The notes under the pieces were generated by a model. It saw only the letters and a list, made by a program, of their open reading frames with translations, ran no database searches and was not told where the DNA came from. This document shows, in pieces, positions 1-8,082 of a DNA stretch of 37,477 nucleotides. Source of the DNA: an uncultured delta proteobacterium (GTDB lineage Bacteria; Myxococcota_A; Polyangia; Polyangiales; Ga0077539); NCBI GenBank assembly GCA_903845045.1, contig CAIMWA010000188.1, forward strand, positions 1 through 37,477. The letters are read 5' to 3'. Numbering within the stretch: position 1 is the stretch's first letter; each line of letters starts with the position of its first letter. Both the position numbers and the translations under genes were made by a program.

Positions 1-164
1 GGATCGGCGGTGACGACGCGCACGCGGGTGCCCGAGCCCGGCGCGATGTCCGGCGGATCGAGGGTGATGGCGAGCACGCGCAGGCCGGTGATGCGCCACG
101 ACGGCGGGAAATCCTGGCGGCACGCGAGGGGGAGCAGCAGCGCGGGGAGGAGGGCGCGGCGCAT
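1..164 (-). CDS. Partial lipoprotein downstream of TonB receptor
   Basis: Only the N-terminal 54 or so residues are in the window; the gene continues past the left edge. The start is an ATG at 164 whose A is shared with the TGA of the TonB receptor (TGATG), so translation is probably coupled. The N-terminus has a short Arg-containing n-region, a Leu/Ala/Pro hydrophobic stretch and a lipobox-like LPLAC near residues 11-15, predicting a lipid-anchored exported protein. After the Cys comes a beta-rich segment (ITGLRVLAI, then DPPDIAPGSGTRV) of the kind seen in Ig-like extracellular domains. No catalytic motif is visible in this part. The position directly after a receptor gene suggests an envelope partner of that receptor; this is inference from context. 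Confidence 0.7.
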   Translation of the reverse strand, partial: MRRALLPALLLPLACRQDFPPSWRITGLRVLAITLDPPDIAPGSGTRVRVVTAD

Positions 165-2266
165 CAGAAATCCGTTCGTACGCCGAGCGAGGGGAGGATC
201 GGCAGGCCGCTCACGAAGGCCGACTGCCGCGCGTCGAAGGAGTAGCTGATGCCCTCGGCGTTGGCGCGGTTGTAGACGTTCTGCACGTCGAGGTAGAGGT
301 CCAGCGTGACGCCGCGGGGGAGGCGCCAGACCTTGTCGACGCGCACGTCGAGCTGATGAAAGATCGGCAGGCGATCGCTGTTCACCGGCGCGCTCACGGG
401 GTTGAAGGTGTTGCTGTCGCCGTTGAACACGGAGCCGAGGCGCGGCGTGTACGGGTTGCCCGACACGAGGCGAAAGCGCAGCCCGGCCTCCCAGCCGCGA
501 CCGAGGCGCACGCTCGCGACGACGGTGAGGATGTGCGTCTGGTCGAACTGGAACAGCCGCCACGGGTCCGTGGGCGTGGCGCGCCGCTCGCTGCGCATGA
601 GCGTGTACGAGACCCAGCCGAAGAGCCGCGACGTCGGGCGGTGCCGGAGCATCACCTCCATGCCGTAGGCGCGGCCGACGCCGGAGTTCACGTACGGCAG
701 CGACGTCGCGCCGAAGCCGATGAAGGTGGGCCGCACGACCTGGTCGTCGAAGTCCTTGTAGAAGCCCTCGACGGAGGCGGTGATGGCGGGCGAGAAGGCG
801 TGCTCGACGCCGAGGTCGTAGCCGAAGACGCGCTGCGCGAGGAGGTTTGGGTTGCCGAGCGCCACGCCCGGAGCCCTCGCGTCGGCGGCGCCGAGGGACT
901 CCTGGAACTGCGGGGGCTGCGTGAACATGCCGACGCCGCCGCGGAGGAACCAGCTCCGCGCGAACTCGGCGCGAAAGGTGACGCGCGGCGACAGCGTGGT
1001 GCGGTCGACCTCGCCGAAGTAGTCGAGGCGCATCGACGGAACGAGGCGCAGCCACGGCGCGGGCTTGAGCTCGAGCTCGGCGTACACCGCCGGGCGAAAG
1101 ATGCCGATGCGCGTGGTGAAATCGCTGAGCGCGGTGCCCCGCGGCATGCCCGGCAGGCGCTCGAGGGCGGGGCCCTGGTACGACACGTCGACGGGTCCGG
1201 CCTGCAGGTCGAAGCCGAGGTCGAGGCGCGCGGTGCGGGCGAACTGCCAGCCGAGCTCGAAGCGCGAGCTCACGGTGAACGCCTCGGTGTGAAAGTGCAG
1301 GTCGCCGTTGTCGGTGCCGGTGTTCGTGTAGCCCGGCGTGACGCTGAGCTCGGTGCTTAGGTTGGCGCCGAAGCGGTGCCGCCAGCGGAGCTGCGCGCGG
1401 TCGAAGTGCTGGCCGATGGCGAGGCCCGTGGGCGCCGAGTCGCCGGCGCGGGTGAAGAGCAGGTGCAGCGCGTCGTCGGAGCCCAGGAAGAAGCCGCGCA
1501 GCTCGTCGCGCGGCGTCGGGCGCCACGTGAGGATGGCCTGGTAGTCGTAGTAGACCGGCGCGGCCACGACGGCGATGTCGGTGCGTCCGCCGAGGACGGC
1601 GCCGAGCACGGCGTCGACCCAGCTCCGGCGCGCCGCGACGACGAGGGTGAGGTTGCGCGCGAGGGGGCCCTCGACGAGGGCCGAGCCGTCGAGGAGGTTG
1701 AGCGTCGCGCTGCCGCCCCAGCGCGTGCGCGTGGTGCTGCGCATGCCCGCGTCGACGATGCCGCCCTGGGCGCGACCGAAGCGCGCGGAATAGTTGCCTG
1801 GGTAAAAATCGAGGCGGTCGAGGAGGTCCGAGTTGACCACCGAGGTGAGGCCGCCGAAGTGGTAGAGCAGCGGGATGTCGACGCCGTCGAGGAACACCTG
1901 CGTGTCCTGCGGCGCGCTGCCGCGGACGATGAGCAGGCCGGTGAGCGTGGGCGCGCGGGCCATGCCCGGGAGGTTCTGCACCGCGCGGAACGCGTCGCCG
2001 CTGGTGCCCGGGATGCGCTGGATCTCGCGGCGCTCGAGAGACACCATGGTGGTCTCCCGGGGAGGGCGGCGCGCGCGCACCGTGGCCTCGTCTTCGCCGT
2101 CGGCGGCGGGCGCTGCGGGAGCGTTCGGCGTCGCGGCCGCGGGCGCCGCTGGCGAGGGCGATGAAGCTGGGGCCGACTCCTGGCGAGGTCCGTCGGCGGG
2201 CACGCGCTGCCCCCACGCGGCGACCGGCGCGCACAGCAGCGCCAGCCCCGCGCACAGCCGCCTCAC
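164..2266 (-). CDS. TonB-dependent outer-membrane receptor
   Basis: A 700-residue TonB-dependent receptor for energy-dependent uptake across the outer membrane; the substrate cannot be told from sequence. The GTG start at 2266 overlaps the TGA of the upstream gene (GTGA) and gives a clear signal peptide ([18 protein letters not shown]). A Pro/Ala linker follows, then a TonB-box-like EATVRARR. The plug begins near residue 80 with IPGTSGDAFRAVQNLPGMA, LLIVRGSAPQDTQVFLDG and DFYPGNYSARFGRAQGGIVD, typical of plug domains in myxobacterial receptors. The rest is alternating aromatic/polar beta strands, and the protein ends in Phe (GVRTDF), the usual barrel C-terminal residue recognised by the BAM complex. 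There is no N-terminal carboxypeptidase-like extension. It is the fifth coupled gene after hisF and the his genes, an unusual neighbourhood for a receptor. Confidence 0.9.
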   Translation of the reverse strand: MRRLCAGLALLCAPVAAWGQRVPADGPRQESAPASSPSPAAPAAATPNAPAAPAADGEDEATVRARRPPRETTMVSLERREIQRIPGTSGDAFRAVQNLPGMARAPTLTGLLIVRGSAPQDTQVFLDGVDIPLLYHFGGLTSVVNSDLLDRLDFYPGNYSARFGRAQGGIVDAGMRSTTRTRWGGSATLNLLDGSALVEGPLARNLTLVVAARRSWVDAVLGAVLGGRTDIAVVAAPVYYDYQAILTWRPTPRDELRGFFLGSDDALHLLFTRAGDSAPTGLAIGQHFDRAQLRWRHRFGANLSTELSVTPGYTNTGTDNGDLHFHTEAFTVSSRFELGWQFARTARLDLGFDLQAGPVDVSYQGPALERLPGMPRGTALSDFTTRIGIFRPAVYAELELKPAPWLRLVPSMRLDYFGEVDRTTLSPRVTFRAEFARSWFLRGGVGMFTQPPQFQESLGAADARAPGVALGNPNLLAQRVFGYDLGVEHAFSPAITASVEGFYKDFDDQVVRPTFIGFGATSLPYVNSGVGRAYGMEVMLRHRPTSRLFGWVSYTLMRSERRATPTDPWRLFQFDQTHILTVVASVRLGRGWEAGLRFRLVSGNPYTPRLGSVFNGDSNTFNPVSAPVNSDRLPIFHQLDVRVDKVWRLPRGVTLDLYLDVQNVYNRANAEGISYSFDARQSAFVSGLPILPSLGVRTDF

Positions 2267-2970
2267 CGATGCAGCCGGCCCCAAAGGAACACCGCCGCGG
2301 CGCCGAGCAACACCATCGCGAGGCCCAGCGCGACGAGGGCCTTCAGCGCGCTCGGAGGCTCCTTCTTCGCGGGCAGGTCCCACTCCACGTGCACGCGCGC
2401 ATCGGGAACGGTGCGATCGGCGCGAAGGCTCTCGGCGAGGTCGCTCACCACGGCCTCGGGGGGCGGAGGCAGCACGTCGGGCGCGATGCGCATCGACTCC
2501 GCGGGATCGTCTGCAGGCGCGGCGCGCAGGGCCTCCTCGGCCTTCTCCCGGGCCGGGCGGTAGTGTTCGCGCACGAGGCGCCCGAGCATGCGCTGCGCGG
2601 CCCCGCGGTTGAGGGGGACCAGCGCCGCACCGATCTCTGCCGCGAGCGCCGCGCGGGTGAACGTCGTGTCGCCGCGAAGGCGCAGCACGAGCTCCGAGGC
2701 CACCGCCGACGGCACCTCGAGGGAGGCCTCGAGCACCGAGGCGATGCCCTCCTGCGTCTCGCGGTCGTCGATGGCCGGCGAGCAGAGCTCGTTGAGGCGC
2801 ACGACGCCTTCGCCGTCGATCTCGACGCCGCCGACGTCGAGCACCATGCGCTGCTCGCGCATCGCCTCGACGGCTTGCAGGAGGATGAAGAGCGCGCTCT
2901 CGGCGGTCATCGGGGCGCCGCGGCGCGACATCGCGCGGGCCAGGTCGTCGAGGGCGACTGCGTCGTTCAC
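2263..2970 (-). CDS. C-terminally membrane-anchored protein, possible degenerate kinase-like domain
   Basis: A 235-residue protein of no recognised family. The GTG start at 2970 overlaps the hisF TGA (GTGA), and its own stop overlaps the receptor start (GTGA), so it is tightly coupled on both sides. Residues 1 to about 140 are soluble and mostly helical. The stretch [17 protein letters not shown] followed by [14 protein letters not shown] resembles, without the HRD and DFG residues, the central part of a protein kinase catalytic lobe, so a decayed pseudokinase is possible but unproven. A Pro-rich segment (VLPPPPEAV) leads to one transmembrane helix ([21 protein letters not shown]) and a basic end (RLHR). 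This implies a tail-anchored inner-membrane protein with its bulk in the cytoplasm. No enzymatic residues can be assigned. Confidence 0.75.
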   Translation of the reverse strand: MNDAVALDDLARAMSRRGAPMTAESALFILLQAVEAMREQRMVLDVGGVEIDGEGVVRLNELCSPAIDDRETQEGIASVLEASLEVPSAVASELVLRLRGDTTFTRAALAAEIGAALVPLNRGAAQRMLGRLVREHYRPAREKAEEALRAAPADDPAESMRIAPDVLPPPPEAVVSDLAESLRADRTVPDARVHVEWDLPAKKEPPSALKALVALGLAMVLLGAAAVFLWGRLHR

Positions 2971-3764
2971 GGGGTCTCCGGCCGCGGATCATCGCGCACC
3001 ACGACGCCGCGCGCACGCAGGTGCGCCCGTGCCTCGCCGAGCGTGAAGATCCCGTCGTGGAAGATCGTCGCAGCCAGTGCGGCATCGGCCCCGCCGCCGC
3101 CGTCGGCGATGGGGAGCACGCCCTGCGCGAGGTGCTCGAGGGTGCCCACGCCGCCGCTGGCGATGACCGGACATCCGACGCTCTCGACCACGGCACGCAC
3201 GAGCCCGAGGTCGTAGCCGAGGCCGGTGCCGTCGCGGTCCATGCTGGTGAGGAGGATCTCGCCGGCGCCGAGGCGGTCGACCTCGCGGGCCCAGGCCAGG
3301 GCGTCGAGGCCCGTGTCGACGCGGCCGCCGTGGGTGAAGACGCCCCACCCGCCGTTCTCGCGCCGTCGCGCGTCGATGGCGACGACGAGCGCCTGGCGGC
3401 CGTAGGCGCCCGCGACGATCTCGATGAGGCCCGGGTCCTTCACCGCGGAGCTGTTCACCGAGACCTTGTCGGCGCCCGCGCGAAGGATCGCGTCGACGTC
3501 GGCGCGGGTGCGCACGCCGCCGCCGACGGTGAGCGGTACGAACACCTGGTCGGCGGTGCGGGCGACCACGTCGAGGAGGATGTCGCGCGCCTCGTGCGAC
3601 GCCGTGATGTCGAGGAAGGTGATCTCGTCGGCGCCGGCGCGGTCGTAGGCGCGCGCGCAGTCCACGGGGTCGCCGGCATCGCGTAGGCCCACGAAATTGA
3701 CGCCCTTCACGACGCGCCCGTTCTTCACGTCGAGGCACGGGATCAGACGGCGCGCGACGCTCAT
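2967..3764 (-). CDS. hisF: Imidazole glycerol phosphate synthase cyclase subunit HisF
   Basis: HisF (265 aa) condenses PRFAR with ammonia delivered by HisH to give imidazole glycerol phosphate and AICAR, in the cytoplasm. The (beta/alpha)8 barrel is complete: [14 protein letters not shown] holds the first catalytic Asp, LTVGGGVRT and VSVNSSA form the first phosphate site, VVAIDARR holds the second catalytic Asp, and [10 protein letters not shown] and VIASGGVG form the second phosphate site. It is slightly longer than the typical 250-260 aa because of a short polar tail. The ATG at 3764 overlaps the hisA TGA (ATGA), and the stop overlaps the GTG of the next gene. With hisB, hisH and hisA it covers the centre of the histidine pathway. 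Confidence 0.97.
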   Translation of the reverse strand: MSVARRLIPCLDVKNGRVVKGVNFVGLRDAGDPVDCARAYDRAGADEITFLDITASHEARDILLDVVARTADQVFVPLTVGGGVRTRADVDAILRAGADKVSVNSSAVKDPGLIEIVAGAYGRQALVVAIDARRRENGGWGVFTHGGRVDTGLDALAWAREVDRLGAGEILLTSMDRDGTGLGYDLGLVRAVVESVGCPVIASGGVGTLEHLAQGVLPIADGGGGADAALAATIFHDGIFTLGEARAHLRARGVVVRDDPRPETP

Positions 3765-4482
3765 CCCGTGCCCCCGGCCTCGAGGGCCTCGCGCACGCTG
3801 AAGGATTGCTCGTAGAGCGCGCGGCCTACGACGACGGCGCCGATGACCTTCGTCGCCGCGAGGGCGCGAAGGTGGTCGAGGCTGCCGATGCCGCCGCTGG
3901 CGATGACGAGCGCGTCGGGCACGGCCTCGGCGAGGCGCGCCGTCGCAGCGACGTTGGGACCTTCGCCGGTGCCGTCGCGGGCGATGTCCGTGTAGAGCAC
4001 CGCCGCGGCGCCGCGGGCGGCGAGGTCCTTCGCGAGGTCGACGGCGTCGAGGTCCGTGGTCTCGGTCCAGCCGCGGGTCGCGACGCGTCCGTCGCGGGCG
4101 TCGACGGCGACGGTCACCGGAAGCACCTCGGTGGCCGCGCGCACGAAGTCCGGATCTTCGACGGCGCGCGTGCCGACGACGACGCGCGAGGCGCCGGCGT
4201 CGCGGTAGGCCCGCACCTGCTCCAGGGTCCGCACGCCGCCGCCGACCTGCACGGAGAGCAGTCCATCGAAACGGCGAAGCAGCGCCTCGATGAGCGGCGC
4301 CTGCGTAGCGCGTCCATCGCGGGCGCCGTCGAGGTCGACGACGTGCACCCAGGTCGCGCCGGCGTCGGCGAACCCCGCGACCACGTCCGCCGGGTCGTGG
4401 GCGTACACCGTGACCTTCGCGTAGTCGCCGCGGTGAAGGCGCACCACGCGCCCGTCGAGCAGGTCCATCGCAGGGATGACGA

Positions 4483-4486
<4 letters not shown>
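3761..4486 (-). CDS. hisA: ProFAR isomerase HisA
   Basis: HisA (241 aa) isomerises ProFAR to PRFAR by an Amadori rearrangement, supplying the HisF substrate. The start is the ATG at 4486, giving the canonical [17 protein letters not shown]; the open frame extends further upstream but only through antisense-like Arg/Ala sequence within hisH. Catalytic Asp residues lie in PAMDLLDG and [31 protein letters not shown] and [11 protein letters not shown] are the phosphate-binding loops, and [10 protein letters not shown] is the expected strand-6 motif. The ATG overlaps the hisH stop (ATGA) and the TGA overlaps the hisF start (ATGA). The length matches the family. Confidence 0.97.
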
Positions 4487-5144
<658 letters not shown>

Positions 5145-5148
<4 letters not shown>

Positions 5149-5732
5149 TCGCTCAGCGTTCCCTTCGTCGACGGGAGCAGCGTCCCCTCGACGCGCACGG
5201 CGTCGCGCAGGGCCCGCGCGAAGGCCTTGAACGCGCACTCGATGACGTGGTGCAGGTTGTCGCCCTCGAGGCGGCGGAGGTGCAGGTTGCACTGCGCGCC
5301 GCGGGCGAAGCCCTCGAAGAACACGCTCGCCAGCTCGACGTCGAAGGTGCCCAGCGCGGCCTTCGGGAGCGCGAGGCGGTCGACGTAGAAGGTGCGCCCG
5401 GAGAGGTCCACCGCGGCGAGGCAGAGGGCCTCGTCCATGGGGAGCGTGGCGTCGCCGTAGCGGCGGATGCCCGCTCGGTCGCCAAGGGCCTGGGCCACCG
5501 CGCGGCCGAGCACGATGCCGAGGTCCTCGGTGGTGTGGTGCCCGTCGATCTGCACGTCGCCGGTGGCGCGCACCGTGAGGTCCATGCCGCCGTGCCGGGC
5601 GAGCTGGTCGACCATGTGCGAGAGAAACGGGATCGGCGTCTCGATGTCACCCACGCCGTGCCCGTCGAGGTCGACGGCCACGGTGATGGACGTCTCGCGC
5701 GTGCTGCGTGTGACCGTCGCCGTGCGGCTCAT
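5145..5732 (-). CDS. hisB: Imidazoleglycerol-phosphate dehydratase HisB
   Basis: A monofunctional IGP dehydratase (195 aa) converting imidazole glycerol phosphate to imidazole acetol phosphate; it lacks the histidinol-phosphatase half found in enterobacteria. The metal-binding repeats are present: FLSHMVDQLARHG, DGHHTTEDLGI, RYGDATLPMDEAL, and NLHHVIECAFKAFARAL. The start is the ATG at 5732 (MSRTATVTRSTRET); the frame is open further up but without family similarity. A -35/-10 pair lies just upstream (5742-5771), with the -10 nine bases from the ATG and no Shine-Dalgarno, so this is probably the first gene of the coupled hisB-hisH-hisA-hisF-receptor chain. Confidence 0.97.
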
Positions 5733-5741
5733 GGGTCGAAG

Positions 5742-5771
5742 CGGGTACCATGGCGCCCGCGCGCGCCGCAA
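5742..5771 (-). promoter_or_regulatory. Putative hisB promoter, leaderless geometry
   Basis: On the minus strand: TTGCGG (5771-5766), 18 nt, TACCCG (5747-5742), then 9 nt to the hisB ATG. The same -35 hexamer and the same 18-nt spacer occur before the ompA-like and TPR-like genes in this window. A start point about seven bases after the -10 would leave essentially no leader. Read by eye only. Confidence 0.5.
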
Positions 5772-5787
5772 ACTCCCGCCGGAGCGG

Positions 5788-6330
5788 TCACAGCCGCGTG
5801 CGCAGCGACCACCCGAGGTGCGCATACCCGGCCCCGTAACCGAGGGCCGCCACGACGAGCGTCGCGAGCACGCGCGATCCGCCCAGCTCGGCGAGCCCGA
5901 AGCCCCCGCGGAACTGCACCGTCGACCCCACGGCGCCGACGCGCTCGTGCAGCGCGAGGCACCCGACCAGACCGGCGGCGGCGAGGCCCAGCGCGGCCGC
6001 TCCGGGGCTCCGGGGACGGTGCGCGCGGATCCACCACGCGCCGAGGGCGTAGCCGCCGAGCGCCAGCGCGCCGCAGGCCACGGCCACCACGAGCAGCGCC
6101 GCCGACGGTACGCGCTGCCCCTCGACGAAGTAGCTGAGCGCCCAGTCCGTGTGCCGCGCGAGGACCCAGAACGTGATCGGCACGGCCACCATCGCCTCGT
6201 GCGTCGCGAGGGCCACGAAGCCCCGGAGCTGCGTCACGCCGCGCGGCGAGGCACGCAGCTCGCGGGCGCCGAGGAGCGCCGCGGCGAGCCCCAACGCGAC
6301 GGACCAGCACATCCACGCGGCGAGCGGCAC
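5788..6330 (-). CDS. Multi-pass membrane protein of unknown function
   Basis: A 180-residue hydrophobic protein that I do not recognise. The GTG start at 6330 lies 6 nt after the dapB stop; an in-frame ATG at 6312 is an alternative. About five transmembrane segments can be read: residues about 3-21, 37-59, 75-99, 110-127 and 152-173. The loop between the second and third carries ARHTDWALSYFVEG and the last ends LGWSLRTRL. No catalytic or transporter signature is visible. It separates the lysine pair dapB-dapA from the his genes and probably shares a transcript with dapAB; hisB begins 55 nt further on with its own putative promoter. A role in amino-acid metabolism is not supported by sequence. 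Confidence 0.7.
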   Translation of the reverse strand: MPLAAWMCWSVALGLAAALLGARELRASPRGVTQLRGFVALATHEAMVAVPITFWVLARHTDWALSYFVEGQRVPSAALLVVAVACGALALGGYALGAWWIRAHRPRSPGAAALGLAAAGLVGCLALHERVGAVGSTVQFRGGFGLAELGGSRVLATLVVAALGYGAGYAHLGWSLRTRL

Positions 6331-6336
6331 GCGCGC

Positions 6337-7137
6337 TCAGCCCGCGATGCCGAGCACGTCGCCGATGGAGTACCGGCCCGGCGCGCGGCCCTTGATCCAG
6401 CGTGCGGCGCGCAAGGCTCCGGCGGCGAAGACCACGCGGCTGCTCGCGCGGTGCGTGAGCTCGATGCGCTCGCCCGGTCCCGCGAGCACCACCATGTGGT
6501 CGCCGACGACGTCGCCGGCGCGCACGGCGTGGATGCCCACCTCGCCGGGAACGCGCTGCGCCAGCGCTCCGTGACGCCCGTGCCGAAGGTCGTCGTCGTC
6601 GAGGTCCCGCGCCTGCTTCACGACGTTCGCGAGGCGAAGCGCCGTGCCCGACGGGGCGTCCTTCTTGGCGTGGTGGTGCGTCTCGATGATCTCCACGTCC
6701 CAGCCGTCGCCGACGAGGCGCAGCGTCTCGCGCAGGGCGTGGGCGAGCACCTGCACGCCCAGCGACATGTTCGCGGCGAGGAGCACCGGCACCTTCTCCT
6801 CGGCGGCCCGCAGCGCCGCCACGCCGTCGTCGTCGAGGCTCGTCGTGCCGATGACGCACGCCACGCCGAGCCGCGCCGCCGCGGTCACGAGCTCCGCCGT
6901 CGCGTGTCCGGTGCTGAAATCGATGATCACGTCGGCGCCGTCCATGGCGGTCTCGACGTGCTGGGTGACGCGCACGCCGCACGGATGCCCGGCGTACCCG
7001 CCGGCGTCGGCGCCGAGCTCGGCGGACTGCGCGTGCTCCAGCGCCCCCACCAGCTTCACGTCGTGCGCCGCGGCGATCTGCTCGATCACCAGCCGTCCCA
7101 TGCGCCCCGAAGCCCCGGCCACCGCGACGTGCAGCAT
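6337..7137 (-). CDS. dapB: 4-hydroxy-tetrahydrodipicolinate reductase DapB
   Basis: DapB (266 aa) reduces the DapA product with NAD(P)H in the diaminopimelate/lysine pathway, which also feeds peptidoglycan. The N-terminal Rossmann motif is VAVAGASGRMGR; VIIDFSTGHAT and VIGTTSLDD are conserved cofactor-domain motifs. The substrate and catalytic segment is IIETHHHAKKDAPSGTAL, with the conserved His pair and Lys. The C-terminus returns to the cofactor domain with FAAGALRAARWI. The ATG at 7137 is 6 nt after the dapA stop, so dapA-dapB are an operon. The length agrees with the family. Confidence 0.97.
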   Translation of the reverse strand: MLHVAVAGASGRMGRLVIEQIAAAHDVKLVGALEHAQSAELGADAGGYAGHPCGVRVTQHVETAMDGADVIIDFSTGHATAELVTAAARLGVACVIGTTSLDDDGVAALRAAEEKVPVLLAANMSLGVQVLAHALRETLRLVGDGWDVEIIETHHHAKKDAPSGTALRLANVVKQARDLDDDDLRHGRHGALAQRVPGEVGIHAVRAGDVVGDHMVVLAGPGERIELTHRASSRVVFAAGALRAARWIKGRAPGRYSIGDVLGIAG

Positions 7138-7143
7138 GGCGGC

Positions 7144-8034
7144 TCAGCCCCCTCGCACGCCGAAGGCCTCGAGCGCCGCGACGGTCTTCTGCACCGACGC
7201 CGGCGCGGGCCACGCGAGCGGCAGGCGAACCTCCGCGGGAATGCGGCCCATCCAGTGCAGCGCGGCCTTCACCGGTCCGGGGTTGGTCTCGACGAACATC
7301 GAGTCGTGGACCGGGAGCAGCGCCTGGTGACGGCGCCGCGCGAGGGCGAGGTCCCCATCGAGAAACGCGCGAACGACGCCCTGCACCGCCGCGGGAACGA
7401 CGTTGCTCGACACCGAGATCACGCCGCGGGCGCCGCACGCCATCATGCCGACGGTGAGCGCGTCGTCGCCGCAGAGCACGGTGAGCCGGTCGCCGAGCGC
7501 GGCGATGATCGACTGCGCGCGCAGGATGTTGCCCGTCGCCTCCTTCAGCGCGACGACGCGGGGGCAGAGCTTCGCGATCTCGACGACGCTCTCGGTGAGC
7601 AGGTCCGCGGTGCCGCGCGTGGGAACGTTGTAGAGCACCAGCGGCAGCGGCGTGGCGTCGTGCACGGCGCGCACGTGGGCGATGAGCCCGGCCTGCGTGG
7701 GCTTGTTGTAGTACGGCATGACCACCATCGCGGCGTCGGCGCCGAGCTCGTGGGCGGCGCGGGTGCGGGCGATGGTCTCCGCCGTCGCGTTGGTCCCGGT
7801 GCCCGCGATGACGGGGACGCGCCCCGCGACGGTGCGCACCACGGTCGCGATGATGTCGCGCGCCTCCGGGGCGGTGACCGTCGGCGACTCGCCGGTGGTG
7901 CCGCACGGGACGAGCCCGCCGATGCCCTCGGCGACCTGCCACGCCGCGAACGCCTCGACGGAGGCGAGATCCACCACCCCGTCGCGAAACGGGGTCACCA
8001 TCGCCGTGAAGGCGCCATCGAGCCGGAGCGTCAT
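7144..8034 (-). CDS. dapA: 4-hydroxy-tetrahydrodipicolinate synthase DapA
   Basis: DapA (296 aa) condenses pyruvate with aspartate semialdehyde, the first step of the lysine/DAP branch. The Schiff-base Lys is in VVALKEATGN, the catalytic Thr/Tyr segments are CGTTGESPT and MPYYNKPTQAGL, and YNVPTRG is the conserved Arg loop. The N-terminus (LDGAFTAMVTPF) is canonical and fixes the ATG at 8034. A GAGG seven bases upstream is a reasonable ribosome binding site. A TTGATC-18 nt-TAGAGG pair precedes it at the end of the upstream phosphatase gene, so dapA probably starts its own transcript. Confidence 0.97.
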   Translation of the reverse strand: MTLRLDGAFTAMVTPFRDGVVDLASVEAFAAWQVAEGIGGLVPCGTTGESPTVTAPEARDIIATVVRTVAGRVPVIAGTGTNATAETIARTRAAHELGADAAMVVMPYYNKPTQAGLIAHVRAVHDATPLPLVLYNVPTRGTADLLTESVVEIAKLCPRVVALKEATGNILRAQSIIAALGDRLTVLCGDDALTVGMMACGARGVISVSSNVVPAAVQGVVRAFLDGDLALARRRHQALLPVHDSMFVETNPGPVKAALHWMGRIPAEVRLPLAWPAPASVQKTVAALEAFGVRGG

Positions 8035-8052
8035 CGTCGTACCTCGGCCGCT

Positions 8053-8082
8053 CCTCTACTCCGACAGCGGCGCGACGATCAA
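8053..8082 (-). promoter_or_regulatory. Putative dapA promoter
   Basis: On the minus strand: TTGATC (8082-8077), 18 nt, TAGAGG (8058-8053), then 18 nt to the dapA ATG with GAGG in between. The -35 overlaps the stop codon of the upstream phosphatase gene. The same TTGATC-18 nt spacing is seen before kbl. Unlike most of the set, this one leaves a short leader with a Shine-Dalgarno. Confidence 0.5.

Noticed and set aside
1376..2164. Long plus-strand open frames opposite the TonB receptor (and many similar antisense frames, e.g. 18301-20415, 23617-25950, 27699-29513)
   Set aside because: They lie antisense to genes with clear domains, are rich in Arg/Ala/His/Asp as expected for reverse-strand reading of GC-rich codons, and show no motif.
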